NCBI RefSeq assembly: GCF_014137975.1
Contig: NZ_JACGWZ010000005.1
Location: forward strand, 248,001 to 312,000
Direction of reading: 5' to 3'
From: Halosaccharopolyspora lacisalsi
GTDB lineage: Bacteria > Actinomycetota > Actinomycetes > Mycobacteriales > Pseudonocardiaceae
Length of the DNA stretch: 64,000 nucleotides
Shown here: piece by piece, positions 16,801 through 25,240 of the stretch
Position numbering within the stretch: position 1 is the first letter of the stretch
Layout: every line of letters starts with the position of its first letter
Translations under genes and position numbers: made by a program
Notes under the pieces: generated by a model
Told to the model about the DNA's origin: nothing
The model's input: the letters and a program-made list of their open reading frames with translations, nothing else
The model's database searches: none

Positions 16801-17640
16801 ATGATCGTCGACGCGCACCATCACCTGCTGGATCCCGCGGCGCGGGAGTACCCCTGGATGGTCGGCCCCGCGGCGGCCCTGCGCCGCCGCTGCACGGTGG
16901 ACGAGCTGCGGCACGAGGCCGGGGCGGTCGGGGTGGACCGGACGGTGCTGGTGCAGACGGTCGCCGATCTCGACGAGACCCGGGAGTTTCTGGCGGTCGC
17001 CGACGGCAGTGGTGGCCCGGTGGCCGGAGTCGTCGGGTGGGTCGATCTGACCGCTCCGGACCTGGACGAGACCCTGGCGGGATTGCGCGCGGCTCCTGGT
17101 GGCGAGCGGCTCGTCGGCATACGGCACCAGGTCCACGACGAACCGGATCCCGACTGGCTGACCCGGCCCGACGTGCTGCGGGGCCTCGCGACGCTCGCGG
17201 AGCACGGCCTCGCCTACGACCTGCTGGTCCGGGTGCGGGAGCTGCCCGCCGCCCTGCGGGCGGCACGGTCGCTCGAGTCCCTGCGGTTCGTCGTCGACCA
17301 CGCCGCGAAACCCGACATCGCCAGTGGTGCCGTCCGGCCGTGGGCGGACGGGATGGCCGAACTGGCCGCACTGCCCAACGTCACGTGCAAGCTCTCCGGA
17401 CTGGTCACGGAGGCGTCCTGGCGCACGTGGACCGTGGCGGACCTGCACCCCTACGTCACCGAGCTGCTCGAGTCGTTCGGCCCGGCACGGTTGCTGTTCG
17501 GCTCCGACTGGCCGGTGTGCACCCTGGCCGCGACGTACTCCGAGGTTCTCGACGCCGCACGCCGGTGCCTGTCGGCGCTGTCTCCCGCGGAGTCCGCGGC
17601 CGTGTTCGGGGGCAACGCGATCGACGTCTACCGGATGTGA
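16801..17640 (+). CDS. Amidohydrolase family 2 protein, probable sugar lactonase
   Basis: 279 residues from ATG 16801, with GGAGGAGG at 16782-16789; a GTG at 16777 overlapping the previous stop is an alternative. The N-terminal metal motif is DAHHHLLDP, and the C-terminal FGSDWPVCTL carries the conserved aspartate. VVDHAAKPDI holds the middle histidine. This is the PF04909 amidohydrolase fold, and within it the form seen in L-fuconolactonases and related enzymes. With the upstream dehydrogenases it would hydrolyse an aldonolactone to the acid. The dehydratase expected for a full pathway is not in the window. Confidence 0.8.
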   Translation: MIVDAHHHLLDPAAREYPWMVGPAAALRRRCTVDELRHEAGAVGVDRTVLVQTVADLDETREFLAVADGSGGPVAGVVGWVDLTAPDLDETLAGLRAAPGGERLVGIRHQVHDEPDPDWLTRPDVLRGLATLAEHGLAYDLLVRVRELPAALRAARSLESLRFVVDHAAKPDIASGAVRPWADGMAELAALPNVTCKLSGLVTEASWRTWTVADLHPYVTELLESFGPARLLFGSDWPVCTLAATYSEVLDAARRCLSALSPAESAAVFGGNAIDVYRM

Positions 17641-17669
17641 CAGCGCTCCGCGTCACGCACGCGGCGCCG

Positions 17670-18488
17670 TCAGGCGGGGCGTCGTGGGAGGATGCCGACT
17701 CCGGCGTAGCCGTTGGACCGGAGCGCTTCGTCGTCGCTGATCGGTTCGGTGGGGCGCCACTGGGCGCTGGGCACGATGCCGGGTTCCATGAGCTCGTAGC
17801 CGGAGAAGATCTCGGCGACCTCCTGCCGGGTGCGCCAGTGCACGTGCGGGGTGGAGGTCTGGGCCATGACGGACTCGATGCCGGCCTTTTCCTCGGCGGT
17901 CATCCGCAGGACCGCGCCGTTGGAGATGACCAGGGCGCTGCCGGGGGAGCAGGCGTCGCGGTAGGTGCTCATGATCCCGAGGGCGTCGGCGTTGTCGATG
18001 ATGTCCAGGATCGCCACGGTCAGCACCGCCACCGGCCGGGTGAAGTCCAGCAGTCCGGCCACGCCGGACGCGTTCAGCACGGAGTGCGGCTGCCGCAGGT
18101 CGGCCTGGGTGACCGTGACGCGCGGGTCGTCGCCGATCAGGTGGCGGGCGTGATGGACGGCGACGGACTCGATGTCGACGTAGGCGATCCGGGCGTCGGG
18201 ATTGTGCTGGTGGGCGATTTCGTGGACGTTGCCCACGGTCGGTACGCCGGATCCCAGGTCGAGGAACTGGTCGATGCCCATCTCGGTCAGGGTGGTCACG
18301 GCGCGGCCGAGGAACGCGCGGTTGATCCGGGACCAGGCGAGGTTGCCGGGGTAGACCCGGAGGAACTCCTCGGCGGCGTCGCGGTCGACGGCGAAGTTGG
18401 CCGCGCCGCCGAGGAAGTAGTCGTACATCCGGGCGATGTTCGGGGTGGTGAGATCCACCTCGGAGGGGTCCGGCTGTGGCTCGTTCAC
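17670..18488 (-). CDS. SAM-dependent methyltransferase, DUF574 family
   Basis: 272 residues. The opening TTPNIARMYDYFLGGAANFAVDRDAAE and the SAM-binding QFLDLGSGVPTVGNVHEIA are diagnostic of the large actinobacterial DUF574 group. AYVDIESVAVHHARHL provides the acidic ribose-binding loop. The substrate is unknown; many paralogues occur per genome. It converges with the lactonase gene, with 29 bp between stops. The N-terminal MNEPQ start is supported by an AAAGGGG upstream. Confidence 0.88.
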   Translation of the reverse strand: MNEPQPDPSEVDLTTPNIARMYDYFLGGAANFAVDRDAAEEFLRVYPGNLAWSRINRAFLGRAVTTLTEMGIDQFLDLGSGVPTVGNVHEIAHQHNPDARIAYVDIESVAVHHARHLIGDDPRVTVTQADLRQPHSVLNASGVAGLLDFTRPVAVLTVAILDIIDNADALGIMSTYRDACSPGSALVISNGAVLRMTAEEKAGIESVMAQTSTPHVHWRTRQEVAEIFSGYELMEPGIVPSAQWRPTEPISDDEALRSNGYAGVGILPRRPA

Positions 18489-18664
18489 GATGCGCCCCTT
18501 TCCTGGAGATCACGTCCGATGTCGCAGTCTGTCACTCGGCGGCCCGGCGAGAAACCGCTGCGGTCGAGTCTAGGAGCACCCGGCTTCGACCGTGGGGGAC
18601 CTCGCGAAGGCGCACCGAGGTCGGGGCCACCTGTGCCACACCTCGGACGGCACCGTGTCGTCGG

Positions 18665-19564
18665 TCACTCCCGGGTCAGCGTGTCCAGCAGGAGGTGGCG
18701 GAACTCCGTGACGAGGGGGCGCAGGTCGACGTGGTGCCAGGCGCCCCACAGCCGTACCGAGGAGGTGTACCAGGGCAGGTCGCGCAGGACGACTTCGGCG
18801 GGGGTGCCGCGCAGCATGCTTCGCTGGATCAGTGCCATGCCCAGTCCCGAGGCGACCAGGCCGAGCGCGGCGAGCGGCTCCGGGGCCGTCATGCGGATGT
18901 CCGGCGTGAAACCGGCCTCGACGCAGGAGGTCAGCAGGTCCCCCGAGGTGTCGGAGGAGCCCGTGTCACCGACCCGGATCCAGGCTTGTCCGTCCAGGTC
19001 GTCCGGGGTGATCTCGTCCGGCCGGGCCAGGGGGTGCTGTGCCGGCAGGGCGAGGACGAGGGGGTCGTGCAGCACGAGCGTGCTGTTCAGGACGGGGTCG
19101 TCGGCGGCGGGAGGGGCGTCCACCAGGGCGAGGTCCAGGCTCCGCTGTCGGAGTCCTTCGAGCTGCTCGGTCGCCGACAGGTTGTACAGCGCGACGTGCA
19201 CCTCGGACCGGTCCTGGCGCAGTTCGCGGAGAGCCCGGGGCAGCACGTCCGCGTGCAGGGCATGAGCCACGTAGCCCAGGCACAGACCACCGGCCTCGCC
19301 GCGTCCGAGGCGCTGGCCCAGTGACTCCAGGCGCTCGGCGTGCTGCAACAGCGCCCGCGCCTCGGTGCGGAAGACCCGGCCGTCGGCGGTCAGCCGGATC
19401 CGCTGCTGGCTGCGCTCGAACAGGGTCAGCCCCAGGTGCTTTTCCAGTTCGGCGATCCGGCGGCTCAGCGGTGACTGGGAGATGTGCAGCTGCTCGGCCG
19501 CTTGCCCGACGTGCTCGGTCTCGGCGACCGTGACGAAGTAGCGCAGCTGGCGCAGATCCAACAA
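18665..19564 (-). CDS. LysR-family transcriptional regulator
   Basis: 299 residues from TTG 19564 (TTG 19561 equally possible). Typical N-terminal winged HTH (LRQLRYFVTVAETEHVGQAA and SQSPLSRRIAELEKHLG) and a periplasmic-binding-like effector domain at 90-295. It is divergent from the aldo/keto reductase gene at 19701, with a dyad between them, and so is probably its activator. Complete, no lesions, unlike the second LysR gene at 38977. Confidence 0.9.
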   Translation of the reverse strand: MLDLRQLRYFVTVAETEHVGQAAEQLHISQSPLSRRIAELEKHLGLTLFERSQQRIRLTADGRVFRTEARALLQHAERLESLGQRLGRGEAGGLCLGYVAHALHADVLPRALRELRQDRSEVHVALYNLSATEQLEGLRQRSLDLALVDAPPAADDPVLNSTLVLHDPLVLALPAQHPLARPDEITPDDLDGQAWIRVGDTGSSDTSGDLLTSCVEAGFTPDIRMTAPEPLAALGLVASGLGMALIQRSMLRGTPAEVVLRDLPWYTSSVRLWGAWHHVDLRPLVTEFRHLLLDTLTRE

Positions 19565-19591
19565 TTCAGACCCTCACGGACTTAACTGTCG

Positions 19592-19620
19592 CTTAGTGTG
19601 TCTTGGACAAGCATACTAAG
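19592..19620. promoter_or_regulatory. Probable LysR operator
   Basis: Imperfect dyad CTTAGTGTG (19592-19600) and CATACTAAG (19612-19620), one mismatched pair, 11-nt spacer, in the 136-bp divergent intergenic region of the LysR and aldo/keto reductase genes. The arrangement fits a LysR-type site. Confidence 0.6.
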
Positions 19621-19700
19621 GCTCCCTAGCGTCGGTGGTGGAGAACGCCCGGGGAACACGTCCCCGGGCACGCCAACACCGACGTCGACAAGGAGCACGT

Positions 19701-20717
19701 GTGAGCATCCGGTCGCTGGTACCCGGTGGAGTTCTCGGATTCGGTGCGGCACCCGTGGGCAACATGTTCCGCGCCGTCTCCGACGAGGACGCCGCCGCGA
19801 CCGTCGAGGCCGCCTGGAACAACGGGATCCGGTACTACGACACCGCGCCGGTCTACGGCGCCGGCCTGTCGGAGATCCGCCTCGGCCGGGAACTGGCCCG
19901 GCACGAGCGTTCCGAGTACGTGGTCAGCACCAAGGTCGGACGCGTCGTCGAGGAACAGCTCGAGGAACCGGCCGAGCGCGATCCGGGTGAGAAGGGCGGT
20001 CTGTTCGCGCACGGCCGCAAGAACAGGGTGCGCGACGACTACACCTACGACGGCACCATGCGCGCGGTCGAGGACAGCCTGCAGCGGTTGCGGATCGATC
20101 GGATCGACATCGCGTGGGTGCACGACGTCTCGCCGGACTTCCACGGCGACGACTGGATCGACGCCTTCGCCACGGCCCGCACCGGAGCGTTCCGCGCTCT
20201 GACGCGGTTGCGGGAGGAGAACGTCATCGGTGGTTGGGGACTGGGGGTGAACACCGTCGAGCCGTGCGAGCTGACCCTGGGACTGGACGAACCGCGTCCG
20301 GACGCCTTCCTGCTGGCCGGGCGCTACACGTTGTTCGACCACGCGCACGCTCTCCAGCGGCTGCTGCCGAGCTGCCTGGAGCGCGACGTCGACCTCGTGG
20401 TGGGCGGCCCGTTCAACTCCGGCGTCCTGGCCGGTGGGCAGCACTTCGAGTACCAGCGGGCCTCTCCCGAGGTCCTGGACCGGGTGGAGCACCTGCGCCG
20501 CGTCGCCGAGAAGCACGAGGTGGATCTGAGGTCCGCCGCGCTGCGGTTCTCGTTGGCGCACCCGGCCGTGGCGGCCACGATCCCGGGCATGTCCCGCCCC
20601 GAGCGCGTCGCCGAGAACCTCGACTTGCTGAAGGCGCCGATTCCCGAGGAGTTCTGGCGAACGCTGCGCGAGGAGAACCTGGTGGCCCCGCAAGCCCCGC
20701 TTCCCGGCGGAGCCTGA
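19701..20717 (+). CDS. Aldo/keto reductase, aldose dehydrogenase-like (paralogue)
   Basis: 338 residues from GTG 19701, with AAGGAG 5 bp upstream; the longer frame to 19635 is rejected. Motifs NNGIRYYDTAPVYGAGLSE (Tyr tetrad) and VVSTKVGRVV (Lys), plus DIAWVHDVSPDFHGDDW, place it in the same branch as the gene at 15779 (L-fucose/D-threo-aldose or pyridoxal dehydrogenase type). It is controlled by its own divergent LysR regulator and ends at a strong hairpin, so it is a one-gene transcript. Substrate undetermined. Confidence 0.8.
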   Translation: MSIRSLVPGGVLGFGAAPVGNMFRAVSDEDAAATVEAAWNNGIRYYDTAPVYGAGLSEIRLGRELARHERSEYVVSTKVGRVVEEQLEEPAERDPGEKGGLFAHGRKNRVRDDYTYDGTMRAVEDSLQRLRIDRIDIAWVHDVSPDFHGDDWIDAFATARTGAFRALTRLREENVIGGWGLGVNTVEPCELTLGLDEPRPDAFLLAGRYTLFDHAHALQRLLPSCLERDVDLVVGGPFNSGVLAGGQHFEYQRASPEVLDRVEHLRRVAEKHEVDLRSAALRFSLAHPAVAATIPGMSRPERVAENLDLLKAPIPEEFWRTLREENLVAPQAPLPGGA

Positions 20718-20733
20718 GCGCGAGCACCACGTC

Positions 20734-20772
20734 GATCCCGGGCCGGCCGCGCGCTCCCGTCGGCCCGGGATC
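20734..20772 (+). terminator. Terminator after aldo/keto reductase
   Basis: Perfect 12-bp stem GATCCCGGGCCG / CGGCCCGGGATC with a 15-nt loop, 17 bp after the stop codon, followed by CTTCTC. Confidence 0.65.
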
Positions 20773-20897
20773 CTTCTCGCCGGAGCGGGGCCTTCCGGGT
20801 GCTCGGGTGCTCCTGGGGCGGGCACCGTCCGCTGCGTCCTCCTCGCCAATACCCTGGAGCCCCAGATCATCGCGCTGATCCAGGAAGAGGACCTCCG

Positions 20898-21701
20898 TTG
20901 ACCAACGCATCCGAGCGCAGGCCCGGTTACTTCGAGCGACTCGGCACGCACCGCTTTCGGCCGACCGCCCACGCCGTCGGGGCGTGGCGCGGCGACGAAC
21001 AGCACTTCAGCCCGCTGGGCGGCCTCATCGTCCACGCGATCGAGCGCGTGCGTGCGAGCGAGCAGCGTCCCGACATGATGATCAGCCGCATCAGCTGCGA
21101 CATCCTGGGTCGCATCGCCCTCGACGAGTTCGACGTCCACGTGGAGACGCTCCGGGCGGGCCGCACCATCGAACTGGTGGAAGCCACCGTGGTCATCTCT
21201 CAGCGGCCCGTGGTCAGGGCCCGCGTGTGGCTTCTGGCGGCACAGGACACCAGCACCGTCGCCGGTGGCGACCCCGACCCGTTGCAGCACCCCGAGTCGT
21301 TGCAGCCCTGGAACATGAGCTCCCTGTGGCCCGGCGGGTACATCGCCTCCCTGGACGTCCGGCCCGTCGGGCCGCCCCAGCCCGGACGTACCGCGGCGTG
21401 GGTGTCGACCCCCGTCGAACTCGTGGCCGGCGAGTCGGCGAGTCCCCTGGCCTCCTACGTCGCGCTCGTCGACACGGCCAACGGCATCGCCGTGCGGCAG
21501 GAACCGACCAAGTGGATGTTTCCCAACGTCGACCTGTCGGTCCACCTCCACCGCCTGCCGGAGGGCCGGTGGACCGGACTCGACACCAGCGTCGTCTTCG
21601 GCAGCCACGGCCAGGGCGTCACCAGCACCGTCCTGCACGACACCCGGGGGGCACTCGGCCAGGCGGAGCAGATCCTCACCGTCCGCCCCCTGGAGTCGTA
21701 G
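20898..21701 (+). CDS. Acyl-CoA thioesterase-like hotdog protein
   Basis: 267 residues from TTG 20898, with GGAAGAGG upstream; the longer reading from 20799 is not conserved-looking. The double hotdog layout is suggested by two repeats: an N-terminal half (FRPTAHAVGAWRGDEQHFSPLGG and HVETLRAGRTIELVEATV) and a C-terminal half (PTKWMFPNVDLSVHLHRLPEG and VVFGSHGQGVTSTVLHD). This matches the TesB-like/4HBT_3 thioesterase family. The substrate acyl group is unknown. Isolated between other genes; no operon partner is obvious. Confidence 0.75.
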   Translation: MTNASERRPGYFERLGTHRFRPTAHAVGAWRGDEQHFSPLGGLIVHAIERVRASEQRPDMMISRISCDILGRIALDEFDVHVETLRAGRTIELVEATVVISQRPVVRARVWLLAAQDTSTVAGGDPDPLQHPESLQPWNMSSLWPGGYIASLDVRPVGPPQPGRTAAWVSTPVELVAGESASPLASYVALVDTANGIAVRQEPTKWMFPNVDLSVHLHRLPEGRWTGLDTSVVFGSHGQGVTSTVLHDTRGALGQAEQILTVRPLES

Positions 21702-21817
21702 AAGTCCCGTCCGCGGCGGGGAGTCCTCCGGAGTCCTTCGAGGGGTGATCAGTCGCTTCCTCGGTCCCGTTTCGAAAACACGGTTGTCAGGTGAACCGCG
21801 TCTGCGATGATCGACTC

Positions 21818-22465
21818 ATGCGCCTGGTGGACCTGAGCCATGTCATCGACGACGGAATGGTCACGTACCCGGGGCTGCCGGGCCCGGAGATCTCGGCCCA
21901 TCTCGGCTTCGACGAGTCGCACGAGCACTACTCGGCCGGCACGGAGTTCGCGATCGGACGGATCGACATGGTGGCCAACACCGGCACCTACCTGGACACT
22001 CCCGCGCACCGCTTCCGCGCCGGGCACGATCTGCACCAGTTGCCCCTGGACCGCTGCGCGATGCTGCCCGCCCTCGTCGTCGAGGGCGGTGGCGCGATCG
22101 GTGCCGAGGAGTTCGACGGGGTCACCGTCGAGGGCTGCGCCGTCCTGCTGCGCACCGGCTGGGACCGGCACTGGGGCACGGCCCGGTACGGCGAGTCCGA
22201 CCACCCGCACCTGACCGGAGCCGGGGCCCGGAGCCTGGTCGCCGGTGGAGCCGCGCTCGTCGGCATCGACGCGGTCAACATCGACGACACCAGCACCGGC
22301 GAACGACCCGCGCACACGGTCCTGCTGGAGGCCGGGACCCCGGTCGTGGAGCATCTGACCGGATTGGACGCGTTGCCCGCCACCGGAGCCCACTTCACGG
22401 CGGTGCCGCCGCGCATCCGGGGACTCGCCACCTTCCCCGTGCGGGCCTTCGCGGCCGTCCCGTGA
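21818..22465 (+). CDS. Cyclase family protein with altered metal motif
   Basis: 215 residues from ATG 21818 (GTG 21791 possible). The PF04199 cyclase/kynurenine-formamidase fold is shown by MRLVDLSHVIDDGMVTYPG and RTGWDRHW. The usual metal motif HxGTHxDxPxH reads NTGTYLDTPAH here (residues ~59-69), with Asn and Tyr in place of two histidines. This variant occurs in a subset of the family and may use a different metal set. Likely a hydrolase of an amide or cyclic substrate; the exact one is not known. Confidence 0.75.
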   Translation: MRLVDLSHVIDDGMVTYPGLPGPEISAHLGFDESHEHYSAGTEFAIGRIDMVANTGTYLDTPAHRFRAGHDLHQLPLDRCAMLPALVVEGGGAIGAEEFDGVTVEGCAVLLRTGWDRHWGTARYGESDHPHLTGAGARSLVAGGAALVGIDAVNIDDTSTGERPAHTVLLEAGTPVVEHLTGLDALPATGAHFTAVPPRIRGLATFPVRAFAAVP

Positions 22466-22538
22466 CCGGTCGTTGCAGGTCGGGAAAGCCGGAGCTCGAT
22501 GATCACTGCGGAGCGGACGGAGGCGCTAAACTCCCGAC

Positions 22539-22904
22539 ATGCCGGTATCCGCGTCCACCCGCGAGCGCAGCAGGGTCTTCCTGGACGAGGACGGCGAGAT
22601 CCGGTACCTCTTTCCCGCCGAGGTGTGGCCGAGCGCGAAGCCGAGCGTTCTCGTCGTCGTGAGCCGCGAGGCGATCACCGTGCTGTCCACGGGACTCTGG
22701 AGCCGTCGGAAACCGAAGTCGGTGCTGGCGAGGCTGCCGCGCGAGACCGTGCTGGGGCCGGTGGACACCCACCTGACACCGTCTTTCACCGTAGAGGGGA
22801 TCGACTACGAGCTGGACGAGGAGTACGTCGCCGTCGTCCACGCCGCGGACGCGGAGATCACGCGCTCGGGCGGGATACCCCCGGACCCCTTTCCGGACGT
22901 GTGA
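22539..22904 (+). CDS. Hypothetical beta-rich protein
   Basis: 121 residues from ATG 22539. Soluble, without cysteine-pair or signal peptide. The sequence (RVFLDEDGEIRYLFPAEVW, SVLVVVSREAITVLSTGLWSR, PRETVLGPVDTHLTPSFTVEGIDYELDEEYV) reads like a small beta-sheet protein that may bind a ligand or act as a PH-like fold. Codon use fits its neighbours. No family recognised. It converges with the zinc alcohol dehydrogenase. Confidence 0.65.
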   Translation: MPVSASTRERSRVFLDEDGEIRYLFPAEVWPSAKPSVLVVVSREAITVLSTGLWSRRKPKSVLARLPRETVLGPVDTHLTPSFTVEGIDYELDEEYVAVVHAADAEITRSGGIPPDPFPDV

Positions 22905-22946
22905 CCCGATCTGCGGATCGCCCCTCGGTCACCGAGGACGCCGCCG

Positions 22947-24005
22947 TCACCGTACGGAGCGGCCGACGTCGACCACGGTGATGCCGCTGTGGGAGGAAAC
23001 CGGCTCGTTCATAGCCACCAGGGCGGCGGGAACGTCCTCGAGCCCGATGCGCCGGCCGATGAGCCGCTCGAGGTCGAGTCCGGAACCGGTGACGAGTCGG
23101 AGCATGTCCGGGTATTCGTGGGCCTGGAGGCCGTGGGTGCCGACGATGTGCAGTTCCCGGTCGATCACGAGGTGCATGGGAACGGGGGCCGGCCCCTGCG
23201 CCGGGGGCATCAACCCGAGCTGGACGTGGGTACCACGGGTGCGCAGCGAGGAGACCGACGCGGCGCAGGTGGTGGGGTGGCCGACGCAGTCCAGGGACAA
23301 GTGCGCGCCGCCACCGGTGATCTCGTGGACGGCCTCGGCCGTGTCGGGGGTGTCGCTGCTGTTGACCGTGACCGTCGCCCCCAGGTCGGCGGCGTGGTCG
23401 AGCGCTTCGGGGGAGAGGTCGATGGCGACGACTTTCGCTCCGGCCGCGGCGGCGAGCATGACCGCCGAGATCCCGGCACCGCCGCATCCGTGCACCGCGA
23501 CCCACTGCCCCGCCCGCACCTGTCCCTGGCGAAGCAGCGCGCGGAAGGCCGTGGCGAACCGGCATCCCAGCGCGGCCGCGGTCGCCGAGTCGAGGTGATC
23601 GGGGAGAGCGACGAGATTGCTGCCGGCCCGCTCGACGGCCACTCTCTCGGCGAAGGAACCCCAGTGGGTGGCGCCCGGCTGGAACTGGCGCTCGCAGACG
23701 TGCTGATGACCCGCGGCGCACTGCTGGCACACCCCGCACGCGCACACGAACGGCACCGTGACCCGATCGCCGGGGCTCCAGCCGTGAACCCGGGGACCCA
23801 CCGCCGAGACCCGGCCCGCGAGTTCGTGCCCGGCCACGTGCGGCAGGGCGACGCCGGGATCGTGCCCCTGCCAGATGTGCCAGTCGCTGCGGCACACCCC
23901 GGTGGCCTCGACCGCGATCACCACCCCGTCCGCCGCCGGTACCGGGTCGGGCACGGTGCGCAGCTGCGGTGGTGTCCCGAACTCGTCGATCACGACAGCA
24001 CGCAT
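22947..24005 (-). CDS. Zinc-dependent alcohol dehydrogenase (MDR)
   Basis: 352 residues. Catalytic zinc ligands GVCRSDWH (Cys ~38) and GHELAG (His/Glu ~60), and a structural zinc cluster CACGVCQQCAAGHQHVC (four cysteines at ~89-105). Nucleotide loop AVHGCGGAGISAVMLAAAAG. It is an NAD(P)-dependent alcohol/aldehyde dehydrogenase of the medium-chain type; the QFQPGATHWGSF region resembles actinobacterial alcohol dehydrogenases related to AdhA. Complete. Substrate unknown. Single gene, divergent or unlinked to neighbours. Confidence 0.88.
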   Translation of the reverse strand: MRAVVIDEFGTPPQLRTVPDPVPAADGVVIAVEATGVCRSDWHIWQGHDPGVALPHVAGHELAGRVSAVGPRVHGWSPGDRVTVPFVCACGVCQQCAAGHQHVCERQFQPGATHWGSFAERVAVERAGSNLVALPDHLDSATAAALGCRFATAFRALLRQGQVRAGQWVAVHGCGGAGISAVMLAAAAGAKVVAIDLSPEALDHAADLGATVTVNSSDTPDTAEAVHEITGGGAHLSLDCVGHPTTCAASVSSLRTRGTHVQLGLMPPAQGPAPVPMHLVIDRELHIVGTHGLQAHEYPDMLRLVTGSGLDLERLIGRRIGLEDVPAALVAMNEPVSSHSGITVVDVGRSVR

Positions 24006-24083
24006 CCCGGTTTCCCTCCGACGTCGGCGTCACGGCACCGGAAGCCTAACCGCCGGACCACCGGCGACGGCGTGCTCGGTGGG

Positions 24084-24254
24084 TCAGGACCCCAGCAGCC
24101 GGGCGAGGAACGAGCCGATGCGGCTCACCCTGCGGGCTCGGAGGTTTCCGACGACACCGTGGACCTCCCACTGCTGGCCGCATTCGGGGCAGTGCCACAG
24201 GCCCATGTCGGACATGTCGGGAACGCACGGGTGCCCACGTCGTCCGCGTCTCAT
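24084..24254 (-). CDS. Small zinc-ribbon protein
   Basis: 56 residues from ATG 24254, with GGAAGG 7 bp upstream. The core LWHCPECGQQWEVHG has one C-x2-C knuckle, an earlier Cys-Pro-Val pair precedes it, and the tail is basic and amphipathic (RVSRIGSFLARLLGS). Too small for confident family assignment; it resembles short actinobacterial zinc-finger-like proteins of unknown role. Confidence 0.45.
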   Translation of the reverse strand: MRRGRRGHPCVPDMSDMGLWHCPECGQQWEVHGVVGNLRARRVSRIGSFLARLLGS

Positions 24255-24331
24255 GCGCGCACCTTCCACCGGGCCGCTTTCTCGTCAGAGTAGCCGGGGA
24301 GTCCGTCGATGTCGCGGTCCCTCCGCTCCCC

Positions 24332-25132
24332 TCACCATCCGCCCTCGGCCAGTGCGGCGGACAGCCGCGGGGCGACCAGGTCCGTCGTCGCCAAGGCGCT
24401 GATGTGGTCCTGGTCGTCGAGCTCGATGACCTCGAAACCGAGGGTGCGCAGTTCGTCGGCGTGCTCGGCGACGCGACGGGCGATGGCGGCGCCTCCGGTG
24501 TAGTCGTACATGCGGCACTCCGGCTCGCAGTCCCGGCTGCCGTACCAGAGGATCTTAGGCCCGGCCAGCGCCGCCAGGGCCGCACGGTCGTCGCGCTCGT
24601 CCCACTCGCGGTAGAGCAGCCGGTCGACGTGGTGGCCGTCAGCCTTGGCCTGTTCCCCGGTGAGTAGGAACGCGCTGCGGGCGCCCTCCACGCAGCCGAG
24701 CCAGTACGCGCAGTCCGCGAGCAGTGGGAAGCCGCCGACCATCAGGCCCTTCGCGCGGTCGGTGAACGGGACGAGGAAGCCGGCCATCGCCGCCATCCCG
24801 GAGTACCCGGCCAGGACGAAGTCGTCGACGTCGGCCGCGTTCGCGACGGTGTGCAGGTCGGAGATCTCCGTGTCGGTCGGGTAGCGGGTGCAGGACGCGG
24901 CGTCCCACGGGCCGCCAGCCCGGTCCTCGGGGCCGGCGGCGACGTCGTTCTCCGACTCCATCAGCCCCACGAGGCGGCGCGGTTTGTAGCGGACGACGCG
25001 GTACCGGTCCGACAGCGCGGCGGCCAACGTCGCGAACTCGCCGCGCAACCGGGCGGGGAAGACGAGCGCCGGCCCGTCCCCCGTGGTCTCGTGCCACAGC
25101 TTGAATCCATCGTCAGCAGTGGTAATCGGCAC
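24332..25132 (-). CDS. Alpha/beta hydrolase
   Basis: 266 residues from GTG 25132. Nucleophile elbow GYSGM (serine near residue 110), an N-terminal strand set (DGFKLWHETTGDGPALVFPARL), and a C-terminal DDQDHISAL carrying the probable catalytic histidine and acid. The first glycine-rich oxyanion loop is replaced by FPARLRGE, which is unusual. Substrate unknown; many uncharacterised lipases and hydrolases share this pattern. The gene sits between a zinc-ribbon protein and a LuxR regulator, without operon signs. Confidence 0.72.
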   Translation of the reverse strand: MPITTADDGFKLWHETTGDGPALVFPARLRGEFATLAAALSDRYRVVRYKPRRLVGLMESENDVAAGPEDRAGGPWDAASCTRYPTDTEISDLHTVANAADVDDFVLAGYSGMAAMAGFLVPFTDRAKGLMVGGFPLLADCAYWLGCVEGARSAFLLTGEQAKADGHHVDRLLYREWDERDDRAALAALAGPKILWYGSRDCEPECRMYDYTGGAAIARRVAEHADELRTLGFEVIELDDQDHISALATTDLVAPRLSAALAEGGW

Positions 25133-25240
25133 TCCGCCCCTCCCGTGATCGATATGTCGGGGAGCAGGCTACCGACGGCCAGTTGTTGCTCGTACGAGGT
25201 TTCCACCCCCCACCGCGAAGCAGGCCACTGCGCGAGACCC

